The translations under genes were made by a program, and so were the position numbers. A stretch of DNA of 64,000 bases from Achromobacter kerstersii (GTDB lineage: Bacteria; Pseudomonadota; Gammaproteobacteria; Burkholderiales; Burkholderiaceae_B), in contig NZ_CADIJQ010000001.1 of assembly GCF_902859595.1 (NCBI RefSeq), positions 310,001 to 374,000 on the forward strand. The letters run 5' to 3'. Below, in pieces: positions 8,868 through 16,970 of this stretch; within the stretch, counting starts at the first letter, position 1, and every line of letters starts with the position of its first letter. The notes below the pieces were generated by a model. The model made no database searches. It had not been told where the DNA came from and worked only from the letters and a program-made list of their open reading frames with translations.

Positions 8868-8904
8868 GGCAAGCTTGCCCTGAGACGTACGTATAGAGTA
8901 CGTC
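8868..8904. repeat. Two adjacent inverted repeats after the lactonase gene
   Basis: GGCAAGCTTGCC at 8868-8879 is a perfect 12-bp palindrome. Five bases later GACGTAC (8884-8890) and GTACGTC (8898-8904) form a perfect 7-bp inverted repeat with a 7-base spacer. Neither is followed by a T-run. They sit between the end of the uronate operon and the SYLF gene and may be a transcript end structure or an operator for the SYLF gene. Confidence 0.4.
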
Positions 8905-8976
8905 GCGCTACGGCCAGCCACGCACACACATCGTTGGCGGAGCGCGCGTACAACCAAATCAGGGTTTTCCAAGTTC

Positions 8977-9561
8977 ATGGCAAGTCATAAAAAGCTGAAA
9001 TCTTTTCGACGCCCGTTTGCGCGTTGCCTGCGGTCGGCCTTGCTAGCGTTCGCCGCCTTGCTGCTGCCACCAGGCGTGGCCTTCGCTGATTCTGCACTCG
9101 CGATTCGCAATGAATCCGCCAATGCGCTGAAGCACCTTTACGCGGTCGAACCCAGCACGAAAGAACTGGGCGACAAAGCGGTGGCCGTCTTGGTTTTTCC
9201 CAAGATCTATAAAGCGGGCTTCGTGGTGGGCGGCGAGCATGGGCAAGGCGCCTTGTTCAAGGGCAAGGAGCCTATCGGTTACTACGAAATCTCCGCGGTG
9301 TCCTTGGGGCTGCAAGCCGGCGCCCAGACCTTTGGCTATGCGCTTTTCTTCATGAACCAGAAGTCGCTGAACTATCTGGAGAAGAGTGACGGCTGGGCGT
9401 TGGGCAGTGGCCCCAGCCTGGTGGCTTGGGATAAATCCATCGCTTCCACCTTGTCGACGACAACCTTGTCTCAGGAAGTGTTTGCCGTGCCCTTCGGCGC
9501 ACAAGGGTTGATGGCGGGTATGGGGCTTGAGGGCTCGAAGATTACCCATATCCGCCCCTGA
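8977..9561 (+). CDS. SYLF (YSC84/DUF500) domain lipid-binding protein, exported
   Basis: The 194-residue protein begins with a basic, hydrophobic signal peptide (residues 1-37, cleavage near AFA). The remainder is a single SYLF domain: NALKHLYAVEPSTKELGDKA, then AVAVLVFPKIYKAGFVVGGEHGQGAL, then YYEISAVSLGLQAGAQTFGYALFFM. SYLF domains bind lipids in eukaryotes. Bacterial exported versions are common but poorly understood. It precedes the pqi lipid-transport operon by 96 bases on the same strand, which may or may not be meaningful. Confidence 0.82.
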   Translation: MASHKKLKSFRRPFARCLRSALLAFAALLLPPGVAFADSALAIRNESANALKHLYAVEPSTKELGDKAVAVLVFPKIYKAGFVVGGEHGQGALFKGKEPIGYYEISAVSLGLQAGAQTFGYALFFMNQKSLNYLEKSDGWALGSGPSLVAWDKSIASTLSTTTLSQEVFAVPFGAQGLMAGMGLEGSKITHIRP

Positions 9562-9657
9562 GGCCCGGCGTCTGCGTCAGCCGGTTTTCATGGGCAGGCC
9601 TGCGCAAGGCAATCGCAGCAGCAGCAGCAGCCGGCGCAGCGTTATGCCGCCAACGAT

Positions 9658-10290
9658 ATGAACATTTACCCACACCTGGTGGCCTGCGAGCATTGCGACA
9701 GCGTGTACCGGCGTTGCACGCTGGCGGCAGGCGAGGTCGCGCGTTGCCGTCGATGCGACGCCGTGCTTGAGCGCGCCAACCCGCTGGATGCGGACCGATG
9801 GCTGGCATTGACCATCGCGACAGCCGTCGTATTTCTGATCGCAAACGTTTGCCCCATCGTCCGCATCAGCCTGAATGGCACGCACCGGCAGGCAACGTTG
9901 TGGGAATTCGCTTGGGCCTTGGCCCAGGGAAGCGTGGCGCCCCTTGCCATCGTTGCAGGCTTAGTGATGATCTTGGTGCCGCTTGCCCAGATCGCCTTGC
10001 TGACATGGGTGCTGAGCTATGCGCGGGTTGGCCGTCGCGCACCGGGCTTTGCCCGGGCGTTGAGGGCGCTGGCGATCTTGCGTCCCTGGAGCATGGTCGA
10101 GGTCGCCATTTTTGGGATTCTGGTGGCGATCATCAAGCTGGTGAGTCTTGTGGACGTGACGCTCGGCGCAGGCGTCTGGGCGACTGCCGCCCTGATGGTA
10201 TTGCTGACGGTGATTGCTCACCGAGACCTGTCTGCGCTGTGGGATCAGACCGAAGATGAATCGGCATTGCGGCGTGGCGGTGCGGCGTGA
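9658..10290 (+). CDS. Paraquat-inducible protein A family membrane protein, first copy
   Basis: The 210-residue product starts with a zinc-ribbon-like segment with two Cys-x2-Cys pairs (CEHC at residues 10-13 and CRRC at about 31-34). About four membrane helices follow. This is one half of classical E. coli PqiA, which carries two such modules in one chain. PqiA works with PqiB and PqiC in lipid traffic across the envelope. No clear ribosome binding site precedes the ATG. A CAG-type trinucleotide run (9616-9630) lies just upstream. The stop codon overlaps the GTG start of the second copy (GTGA at 10287-10290). Confidence 0.88.
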   Translation: MNIYPHLVACEHCDSVYRRCTLAAGEVARCRRCDAVLERANPLDADRWLALTIATAVVFLIANVCPIVRISLNGTHRQATLWEFAWALAQGSVAPLAIVAGLVMILVPLAQIALLTWVLSYARVGRRAPGFARALRALAILRPWSMVEVAIFGILVAIIKLVSLVDVTLGAGVWATAALMVLLTVIAHRDLSALWDQTEDESALRRGGAA

Positions 10291-10922
10291 CCAGGACGCC
10301 ATTCGCAAGCGATTTGTCGGTAGTGGGCTGCCACACATGCGGGCTGGTTTGCGAACGCGTGGACACGCCCGGGCGAGACGTTCAATGCCCCCGCTGCGGC
10401 GCAACGCTGCATCAACGGCGTCCCAACGGGTTTGCTCGCGCGTGGGCGCTGCTTGTGGCCGCCATCATCTGCTACATCCCCGCCAATGTGCTGCCGGTCA
10501 TGCATTCCAGTCTGCTGGGCAGGGGCAGCAGCAGCACCATCATGGAGGGGGCCGTGGAGTTCTGGACATCGGGCTCCTATGGCATCGCGTTCGTTATTTT
10601 CATTGCGAGCGTGGCGGTGCCTTGCGCGAAATTCCTGATTCTTGGGCTGTTGCTCGTGACCTCACAGCGGCGTAGCCGATGGGCGACACGTGAGCGCGCC
10701 AAGTTGTACCGCTTGGTGGAGTTTGTGGGGTACTGGTCCATGTTGGATGTGCTGGTGGTGGCGGTGGTGGCTGCCTTGGTGCAATTCCAAGGCCTTACCG
10801 ATATATCGCCGCGTGTCGGCATCCTTTTCTTCGGCATGGTCGTGATTTTCACCATGCTCGCAGCCATGTCGTTCGACCCCAGACATATCTGGGATGGTGA
10901 AATCAATGGTGGTGTTGAATGA
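10287..10922 (+). CDS. Paraquat-inducible protein A family membrane protein, second copy
   Basis: The 211-residue protein starts at a GTG inside the stop codon of the first copy. It repeats the same plan: two Cys-x2-Cys pairs (CHTC near residue 15 and CPRC near 34), followed by about four membrane helices, beginning with ALLVAAIICYIPANVLPVM. The motif PANVLPVM is typical of PqiA. The two proteins together match the two modules of a fused PqiA, so they probably act as a heterodimer. The gene ends inside the ATG of pqiB (ATGA at 10919-10922). Confidence 0.9.
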   Translation: MTRTPFASDLSVVGCHTCGLVCERVDTPGRDVQCPRCGATLHQRRPNGFARAWALLVAAIICYIPANVLPVMHSSLLGRGSSSTIMEGAVEFWTSGSYGIAFVIFIASVAVPCAKFLILGLLLVTSQRRSRWATRERAKLYRLVEFVGYWSMLDVLVVAVVAALVQFQGLTDISPRVGILFFGMVVIFTMLAAMSFDPRHIWDGEINGGVE

Positions 10923-12583
10923 TTGAATCTTCCAAGGATCTTCACGGGCTGGATGCGCCCACGGTGATCCCCCGCAGAACGTGGCGGATCTCGCTTGTCT
11001 GGCTGGTCCCCCTGATCGCCGCGTTGGTCGGCCTTTCCATGCTGGTGCAAACCTGGGTCACTGAAGGCCCGGTCATCACGATTACGTTTCGTACTGCCGC
11101 CGGTTTGGAAGAGGGCAAGACCCTTGTGAAATACAAGGACGTGAATGTGGGCACGGTGACGGCAATCAGCCTTAGCGAAGACGGTTCCCGTGTGGTGGCA
11201 ACGGTGGCGCTGGACAAGGATGCGGCCAGCCTGGCGCGCGAAGGCTCGCGGTTCTGGGTGGTGCGCCCGCGCATCGGCATCGATGGGGTTTCCGGCGTGG
11301 ATACGTTGCTGTCGGGGGCATACATCGGCGTGGATCGCGGGCAATCAACGGAGCCTGCAAAAGAGTTCACTGGCCTGGAAAGTCCGCCCACTGTGATAGG
11401 CGACACGCCTGGCCGATCGTTCATTCTGCATACCGAAGATCTCGGCTCGCTGGATGTGGGGTCTCCTGTCTATTACCGACGCATTCAGGTCGGCCGCGTG
11501 GCGTCCTATCAGTTGGGCGACGATGGCAAGGCCGTCGCCCTGCGGCTCTTCATCAATGCGCCTTATGACCGCTTTGTCACCACGGCGACGCGCTTCTGGA
11601 ACGCCAGCGGCGTGGATGTTTCGCTTGGCGCAGACGGGTTCAAGCTGCAAACCCAGTCTATTGCCACCATTCTGGCCGGGGGCGTGTCTTTCGGCACGGC
11701 CTTGGGGCTGACCGGTGAACCCGCCCAGGCGGATGCCACGTACGAACTGGCCAAGGATCAGCAGGCGGCGCTGGCGCCGCCTGACGGGCCATCGCAAACC
11801 GCTTATCTGGTCTTCGAGCAATCCCTGCGGGGGCTGGCCATTGGGGCGCCCGTGCAGTTCGATGGCATGGACCTGGGCAAGGTCATCTCGATCAAGCCGG
11901 ATTACGATCCCGACAGGCGGCGCTTTCAATCCAAAGTCGGCATCGTGGTGTATCCGCAGCGGCTCAATGAAATCATGGAAAAAATGCCGCCGTCCGACGG
12001 GACCGAGGAAGACAGGCTGGTACGCCTGCTGCAAGAAATGGTGGCCCACGGCTTGCGGGCGCAGGCCAGGACGGGAAACTTGCTGACCGGCCAGCTTTAT
12101 ATCGCCTTGGACTTCATACCCAACACCCCAAAGGTGGTATTCGATTCGCAACGGCGTCCGATCACGCTGCCCACGGTCAGTGGCACGTTCGATCAATTGC
12201 AAGCGCGCGTCGCCAACATCGTGGGCAAGATTGACAAAATGCCCCTGGACAGCATCGCGCGCAATCTTGATGCGTCGTTTGCCAACCTGAACAAAGCGCT
12301 GCTGCAAGTGAACGGCCTGGTTCTGCCACAGGCCACGCAGACCTTGCGCCAAGCGCAACAAACCATTGGCGCCGCCCACGGCATGCTGGCCGAGGACGCG
12401 ACGTTGCGACAAAGCCTGGGACAGACCCTTCAGGAAATTCAGCGCGCCGCTCGTTCAGTGCGGACATTGACCGACCTGTTGAGCCGAAACCCCGAGGCGC
12501 TGGTGCGAGGCCGCCCCAAGAACGCCACGTTCGAGGCGTCCAGCACGCCGCCCGCAAGCACGATGGAGACGCTTCCGCGATGA
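10919..12583 (+). CDS. pqiB: PqiB, MCE-domain intermembrane lipid transport protein
   Basis: The 554-residue protein has one N-terminal membrane helix (about residues 24-43, LVWLVPLIAALVGLSMLVQ) and then three MCE domains. The first begins at TITFRTAAGLEEGKTLVKYK, the second near SFILHTEDLGSLDVGSPVYYR, and the third near AYLVFEQSLRGLAIGAPVQFD. A long helical C-terminus follows (about 430-540). In E. coli PqiB stacked MCE rings and a helical needle form a tunnel for lipids from inner to outer membrane. Length and domain count agree with PqiB and not with the shorter MlaD. It is translationally coupled on both sides. Confidence 0.93.
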   Translation: MIESSKDLHGLDAPTVIPRRTWRISLVWLVPLIAALVGLSMLVQTWVTEGPVITITFRTAAGLEEGKTLVKYKDVNVGTVTAISLSEDGSRVVATVALDKDAASLAREGSRFWVVRPRIGIDGVSGVDTLLSGAYIGVDRGQSTEPAKEFTGLESPPTVIGDTPGRSFILHTEDLGSLDVGSPVYYRRIQVGRVASYQLGDDGKAVALRLFINAPYDRFVTTATRFWNASGVDVSLGADGFKLQTQSIATILAGGVSFGTALGLTGEPAQADATYELAKDQQAALAPPDGPSQTAYLVFEQSLRGLAIGAPVQFDGMDLGKVISIKPDYDPDRRRFQSKVGIVVYPQRLNEIMEKMPPSDGTEEDRLVRLLQEMVAHGLRAQARTGNLLTGQLYIALDFIPNTPKVVFDSQRRPITLPTVSGTFDQLQARVANIVGKIDKMPLDSIARNLDASFANLNKALLQVNGLVLPQATQTLRQAQQTIGAAHGMLAEDATLRQSLGQTLQEIQRAARSVRTLTDLLSRNPEALVRGRPKNATFEASSTPPASTMETLPR

Positions 12584-13188
12584 CCCGGTCTATTCGATTC
12601 AGCCTGTTTATTCTGACCCTGGGCCTGGCGGCTTGCACCACTTCTGCGCCGGTACGCTATTACACCTTGCTAAGCGCACAGGACGATGTCCGGCGCGAGG
12701 CGGCGCCCGCGCGCTTCCTGGTCGACGTGCTGCCTGTGACGGTGCCGGAATATCTGAACCAACCCCAACTCGTCGTCAGACAAGACGACAGCGGCATGCT
12801 CGCCGTCCTGGATGACGAACGCTGGCTGGGTCCGCTGGACGAAGAGATACGCAATGCGCTGTCCGCGCAGCTTGCCGATGGCCTGGGCACCCAGGACGTC
12901 GCCGGCTTGTCGTGGCCAAGCGATGCGCAGGTGATCAAAGTGAAACTTCAGGTCCGCCGCTTTGACGCATGGCCGGGAAAGCGCGTGCAGCTTGAAGCGG
13001 GCTGGACCCTGCGGGATGCGCGTGACGCGGGCGGCGCCACGCTGGTTTGCCAAGGACGTTTTGAGCAACCTGCCGCCGCCGGTTATCCCGCGTTAGTGCA
13101 GGCGCAGCAGCGCTTGATTGCTGCGTTGGCCCATCAGATCGGCCAGGACGCGAAGGCGTGGATGGCTTCGCGGCAGTCGAAATGTTGA
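12580..13188 (+). CDS. pqiC: PqiC, outer-membrane lipoprotein of the Pqi system (ABC-type transport auxiliary lipoprotein)
   Basis: This 202-residue product starts with a lipoprotein signal ending in the lipobox LAAC (cysteine near residue 19). The mature part belongs to the DUF330/PqiC family: VRYYTLLSA at the start, then RFLVDVLPVTVPEYLNQPQLVVR, and a closing region of alternating strands and helices. E. coli PqiC anchors the PqiB needle at the outer membrane. The start overlaps the pqiB stop (ATGA at 12580-12583). The operon ends here, 63 bases before a convergent gene. Confidence 0.9.
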   Translation: MTRSIRFSLFILTLGLAACTTSAPVRYYTLLSAQDDVRREAAPARFLVDVLPVTVPEYLNQPQLVVRQDDSGMLAVLDDERWLGPLDEEIRNALSAQLADGLGTQDVAGLSWPSDAQVIKVKLQVRRFDAWPGKRVQLEAGWTLRDARDAGGATLVCQGRFEQPAAAGYPALVQAQQRLIAALAHQIGQDAKAWMASRQSKC

Positions 13189-13251
13189 CACTGGCCGCAA
13201 CGCTCAACGACACGTCAACGTCTTTAACATCGACCTCTGCGCCTTCCTGAT

Positions 13252-13617
13252 TCACTCTGGCTGATGGCACACGGCTTCCACGTTGTGGCCATCGGGGCCG
13301 AGGACGAACGCGGCGTAGTAGTGGGGGTGGTAGTGCGGGCGCAAGCCTGGGGGGCCGTTGTCCTTTCCGCCCGCGGCGATAGCGGCTTGGTAGAACGCGT
13401 CGACGTCGGCTCGGGCGTGGGCCGCAATGGCGATATGCAAGGGCGGCGTCACGGCGGATGTGGCGTACAGCCACATTGATGGCTTGCCTTGCCGGCCCAA
13501 GCCGACGCTGTTGGGGCCTTCCATGGCCAAGCCCACGCCCAGCGGGGCCAGCGCCTGAAGAAAGAACTTGCGGCTTTCATCCATATCGCTCACGCCGAAA
13601 CCAAGGTGATCAAACAT
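13252..13617 (-). CDS. VOC (glyoxalase/bleomycin resistance) family protein
   Basis: The 121-residue protein is a compact vicinal-oxygen-chelate domain. It starts with the family signature MFDHLGFGVSDMDESRKFF and closes with YAAFVLGPDGHNVEAVCHQ. The candidate metal ligands are His4, the histidine of PPLHIAIAA near residue 80, and the glutamate of NVEAVCH near 114. VOC members include lyases, dioxygenases and antibiotic-binding proteins, so the function cannot be assigned. The gene is convergent with pqiC and lies downstream of another minus-strand gene at 13699. Confidence 0.85.
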   Translation of the reverse strand: MFDHLGFGVSDMDESRKFFLQALAPLGVGLAMEGPNSVGLGRQGKPSMWLYATSAVTPPLHIAIAAHARADVDAFYQAAIAAGGKDNGPPGLRPHYHPHYYAAFVLGPDGHNVEAVCHQPE

Positions 13618-13698
13618 GACGCCTCTCCGTTGGGGACGGCGGGCTTGCCGTCCATAAACTTAGATCGCCATTATTTCGCGTTTTCAGGCACGGGCGCT

Positions 13699-14202
13699 TC
13701 ACTGAATCAGATTCAAGCTCAGGAACGCAATTCCGGTCCAGAGCAGCAGAGCGACATGGGTCAGTTGCAGCGTGTCTTGGCGAATCCAGTATCCAAACCA
13801 CAAGCCGGCAAGATGCATGGCGAAGAGGCAGGCAGACATGGCGGCGAGCGCGCCATTCAGCCAAGGCCGTGCGGAGTCTAGATCCCCCTGAATCAACAAC
13901 AGGTAGCAGCCCGCCCAGGCCAGTGCGGCGCCTATGGTTTGGATCCACAGCAACACACTAAGCGCCGCCCGATGCGCATAGGGCGCGGAAACGGCGCGGC
14001 TGAGCAAGGGCGTGGGAATGCGGGGCGGCTCTTTCAACGGCAGCATGGCCATCGTTGCGCCGACGGCTGCGGCGGACCCTACAAAATCACGACTATTGTT
14101 CAGTGCGGCAAGCGTGAGCCACAGCGCCAAGCCGACAGCCTGAACGGCCAGGAACAACCAAATGGCGGTAAACGGAATCAACAGGGCGCCTCTATTAAAC
14201 AA
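13699..14202 (-). CDS. Small integral membrane protein, possibly DUF2165 family
   Basis: The 167-residue protein has four hydrophobic segments, near residues 8-32, 82-106, 115-138 and 147-165. The length, the four-helix plan and the N-terminal NNSRDFVGSAAAVGATMAM loop resemble the DUF2165 family of predicted small membrane proteins. That match is from memory of the family and is moderate. No catalytic or transport motif can be seen. It lies upstream of the VOC gene on the same strand with an 81-base gap, so co-transcription is possible. Confidence 0.65.
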   Translation of the reverse strand: MFNRGALLIPFTAIWLFLAVQAVGLALWLTLAALNNSRDFVGSAAAVGATMAMLPLKEPPRIPTPLLSRAVSAPYAHRAALSVLLWIQTIGAALAWAGCYLLLIQGDLDSARPWLNGALAAMSACLFAMHLAGLWFGYWIRQDTLQLTHVALLLWTGIAFLSLNLIQ

Positions 14203-14247
14203 GATCTGGCTTGCATAATATGAGCGCGGCTTTTTTCATGCGGTAAA

Positions 14248-14268
14248 GCCCCCGTGCGGGCTGGGGGC
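14248..14268. other. GC-rich hairpin in the intergenic gap before the BLUF gene
   Basis: GCCCCC (14248-14253) pairs with GGGGGC (14263-14268) across a nine-base loop. A TTTTTT run lies just before it (14231-14236) and only ATTT follows. It may be a weak terminator or an mRNA structure. The gap (14203-14371) holds the divergent promoters of the membrane protein and the BLUF-EAL gene. Confidence 0.35.
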
Positions 14269-14371
14269 ATTTGGCTCCGATGCGACGGCAAGGTCGTGCA
14301 AGAGCGGGCTTATCCGGCCGTGATAGGCTTTTGGCATAAAACCGTCTCAATCGATGTAAGGGAGGACGCCC

Positions 14372-15583
14372 ATGCTCTCAACCTTGATCTATCGCAGCCG
14401 CGTCGCGACGCCGCTTCAAGCGAATGACCTCAGCCGGTTAATGCAGAGCGCTCAAGAACGGAACGCCGCGGCTTCGATTACGGGAATTTTGCTTTTCGAT
14501 GGCGTGCATTTCGTGCAACTGCTGGAAGGCCCTCACGATGCCGTCGATGCACTGTTTGAAGTCATAAAACGCGATCCCAGGCACATCAACGTGGTCCATC
14601 TTTTGCGAGACGATGCACCAGATCGTCGATTCGATGGCGATGCGATGGCGTTGATCGACTTGCGAGACGCTTCGGAGGAGCCCCGGAAGGCGATTCTTGC
14701 CAAGATGAAAGTCAGCGCGCATCTTGCCAGTAGTGACGACCGGGTGATCAAGATCCTCTTGATGTACGTGAACGCCCGCGGGATTGCGCACATCGTCGAA
14801 GGCGATCCCGCATCAGAATGGACCTTCGCGCCAGTCGCTTACCCCAGTCATCGCGATGGTGAGGAACCTGCGCACGGAAACCACTATCAATTTGCGCTTC
14901 AGCCGATTGTCGATCCGATGCGGCGCAACATCACCTCATTCGAATTTCTTATCCGCGGTCCGTCCGGCGGATCGCCTGAGCAGCTTTTTTCATCGCTTCC
15001 CACTGAGCTGCTTTATCAGACCGACCTTGAGTCCAAAGCACGCGCCTTTCAACTGGCGCATCGGCTCGGTCAGCAACACATCAAGATTTCGGTCAACCTG
15101 TTCCCGATGTCGTTGATTGCCATCCCCAATGCCGTGGACCTGCTGGTTGATCAAATATTGGCGAGCGGCCTATCGCCCAGCCAGGTGTTCGTAGAGGTGA
15201 CCGAGCAGGAGGCCATTTCGTGCTTAGGCTCGTTCAGAGGCGCCATCAAGCAATTGCGCATTGCGGGCATCGGCGTGGCGATTGATGATTTCGGCGCGGG
15301 ATACGCGGGGCTGTCGCTTCTGGCGGAGTTTCAGCCGGACAAGCTCAAGATCGACCGCAAGATCATCCAAGACATCCATACCGATGGGCCACGGCAAGCC
15401 ATCGTGCTTGCCATCATCCAGGCATGCAAGGCAATGGGCATTACGCCGGTAGCGGAAGGCGTTGAGTCAGTGGAGGAGTGGTGCTGGCTGCAAGCCGCTG
15501 GCGTAGAGCGGTTTCAGGGGTATCTGTTCGCCAGGCCCGCGTTAAATCGCGTACCCGATATCTGGTGGCCGGAGCGCCGGTGA
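14372..15583 (+). CDS. Blue-light sensor cyclic-di-GMP phosphodiesterase (BLUF-EAL)
   Basis: The 403-residue protein joins an N-terminal BLUF domain (residues 1-95) to a C-terminal EAL domain (about 170-400). The flavin-binding residues of BLUF domains are present at the usual spacing: Tyr7, Asn31, Gln49 and Met92. In the EAL domain the metal and catalytic residues are also present: Glu191 in EFLIRG, the asparagine of SVNLFP, the glutamate of VFVEVTEQEA, the two aspartates of DDFGAGYAG, the lysine of LKIDRK, the glutamate of AEGVES and the glutamine of FQGYLF. Blue light should therefore control c-di-GMP breakdown, as in Klebsiella BlrP1, which has this domain order. AGGGAGG precedes the ATG. 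Confidence 0.92.
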   Translation: MLSTLIYRSRVATPLQANDLSRLMQSAQERNAAASITGILLFDGVHFVQLLEGPHDAVDALFEVIKRDPRHINVVHLLRDDAPDRRFDGDAMALIDLRDASEEPRKAILAKMKVSAHLASSDDRVIKILLMYVNARGIAHIVEGDPASEWTFAPVAYPSHRDGEEPAHGNHYQFALQPIVDPMRRNITSFEFLIRGPSGGSPEQLFSSLPTELLYQTDLESKARAFQLAHRLGQQHIKISVNLFPMSLIAIPNAVDLLVDQILASGLSPSQVFVEVTEQEAISCLGSFRGAIKQLRIAGIGVAIDDFGAGYAGLSLLAEFQPDKLKIDRKIIQDIHTDGPRQAIVLAIIQACKAMGITPVAEGVESVEEWCWLQAAGVERFQGYLFARPALNRVPDIWWPERR

Positions 15584-15607
15584 CGGCCTCGGGTCAAGAA
15601 AGGGAAA

Positions 15608-15626
15608 GCGCCGGCTCAGCCGGCGC
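15608..15626 (-). terminator. Hairpin terminator, probably for msrA and perhaps bidirectional
   Basis: GCGCCGGC (15608-15615) and GCCGGCGC (15619-15626) form a perfect 8-bp stem with a three-base loop. On the minus strand it is followed by a T-rich run (TTTCCCTTTCTT), so it fits the end of the msr operon. The BLUF-EAL gene converges on the same spot. Confidence 0.7.
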
Positions 15627-15652
15627 ACAAGGAGTGGGTTAATTCCGCGTTG

Positions 15653-16342
15653 TCAGTTCACCAGCACCGGCTTATCCCGCCACTTGTCGGGAAACGTTTT
15701 CGCCAGGTTCTCTACCTTGGGAATGTCGTTCACCACGATGTACATGCTGTTGGGATGGCGCACCAGATAGTCCTGGTGGTAGCCCTCGGCCGGATAGAAC
15801 GCTTGCAGCGGTTCCACCGTGGTGGCCAGCGCCTTGGGGTACACACCGGTTTTGTTCAACTGCGCGATATACGCTTCAGCCACTTTGCGCTGGTCGTCGT
15901 TGGCGGGGAACACCGTTGAGCGGTATTGCGTGCCGCTGTCGGGGCCTTGGCGGTTCAGCTGGGTGGGGTCATGGGCCACGGAAAAATAGATCTGCAGCAG
16001 TTGACCGTAGCTGATCTGCTTGGGGTCGTAGGTGATTTCGACGGCTTCGGCGTGGCCGCTGCGGCCGCTGCTGACGGTGTCGTAGTTGGCGGTGTTTGCT
16101 TTGCCGCCTGCGTAGCCGGACACGGCGCCGGATACGCCCTTGACGTGTTGGAACACGGCTTGCACGCCCCAGAAGCACCCGCCTGCGATCACGGCTTTTT
16201 GCTGGGCGGTGGCGTCATTCGCTTGATCTACCGCGGGCGGCGGGATGATGAACGCGGACTCGGCGGCTTGCGTGGCGGCTGCGCCCAGCAGGCCGGTGGC
16301 GGCGGCCAGGCTGGCGCAGAGGTTGCGGATGGTGAATGTCAT
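15653..16342 (-). CDS. msrA: Exported peptide-methionine (S)-S-oxide reductase MsrA
   Basis: The 229-residue protein has a signal peptide (residues 1-27, cleavage near TQA) and a full MsrA domain. The catalytic motif GCFWG gives Cys56. Other family motifs are GYAGGKANTANYDTVSSGRSGHAEAVEI, HDPTQLNRQGPDSGTQYRS and YPAEGYHQDY. MsrA reduces the S form of methionine sulfoxide. The signal peptide places it in the periplasm, which is unusual for MsrA. It ends the minus-strand operon that also carries MsrB, a methionine-rich protein, a YedY-type enzyme and a cytochrome b, so it probably repairs oxidised methionine in exported proteins. Confidence 0.93.
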   Translation of the reverse strand: MTFTIRNLCASLAAATGLLGAAATQAAESAFIIPPPAVDQANDATAQQKAVIAGGCFWGVQAVFQHVKGVSGAVSGYAGGKANTANYDTVSSGRSGHAEAVEITYDPKQISYGQLLQIYFSVAHDPTQLNRQGPDSGTQYRSTVFPANDDQRKVAEAYIAQLNKTGVYPKALATTVEPLQAFYPAEGYHQDYLVRHPNSMYIVVNDIPKVENLAKTFPDKWRDKPVLVN

Positions 16343-16374
16343 GATGAGTCGGTCCTGAAAATAGGCGTTTAGGA

Positions 16375-16875
16375 TCAGGCTTGCGGGGCGAACGTCATGG
16401 CCACGCCGTTCATGCAGTAGCGCAGGCCGGTCGGGCGGGGGCCGTCGTCGAAGACGTGGCCCAGGTGGCCGCCGCAGTTGGCGCAGTGGACGGCGGTGCG
16501 GACCATGCCAAAGCTGCTGTCGCGGGTTTCACCCACGGCGGCCGCCAGCGGTTGCCAGAAGCTGGGCCATCCGGTGCCGCTATCGAATTTGGTGCTGGAT
16601 GCAAACAGGTGCTGCTCGCAGCCCGCGCACGAGAACGTGCCGTTGCGGTGCTCGTCGTTCAGCGGGCTGGTGTAGGGGCGTTCGGTGCCTTCGCGGCGCA
16701 GCACATCGAATTGCGCGGGCGTCAGGCGGGTGCGCCATTCGGCGTCGGTCAGCGTGTAGGGAAACGAGGCGGCCGCTTTGGGCGGCGCGCTGCGTGCGGC
16801 AAGCAAGGGGGCCATGCCGGCGGCCAGGGCCGCAACGCCGCCCAGGCTCAGGAAATGTCTGCGATTCAATGTCAT
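16375..16875 (-). CDS. msrB: Exported peptide-methionine (R)-S-oxide reductase MsrB
   Basis: The start at 16875 is chosen because it opens a twin-arginine-like signal (NRRHFLSLGG). The frame stays open upstream to 17280, but that part is only another reading of the repeat gene. The 166-residue protein has the MsrB domain with four zinc cysteines (Cys83, Cys86, Cys131, Cys134), the motif GTGWPSFWQP and the catalytic Cys154 in RYCMNG. MsrB reduces the R form of methionine sulfoxide, complementing MsrA, whose gene follows after 32 bases. The Tat-like signal suggests export in folded, zinc-loaded form. Confidence 0.93.
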   Translation of the reverse strand: MTLNRRHFLSLGGVAALAAGMAPLLAARSAPPKAAASFPYTLTDAEWRTRLTPAQFDVLRREGTERPYTSPLNDEHRNGTFSCAGCEQHLFASSTKFDSGTGWPSFWQPLAAAVGETRDSSFGMVRTAVHCANCGGHLGHVFDDGPRPTGLRYCMNGVAMTFAPQA

Positions 16876-16970
16876 GGCGGGCTCCGTAAAACGTGGCGGG
16901 GGCGGGCGGCGGGGCGGGCGAATGCTGTCGCCCCGCGTGCCGGCGATTGTTCGGGCTGAAAAGCGCAGCC

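Noticed and set aside
9589..9660. ATG at 9589 with a CAG-repeat reading as a small upstream peptide before the first PqiA-like gene
   Set aside because: The frame ends at a TGA overlapping the gene start and shows no ribosome site or conserved content. It may be chance.
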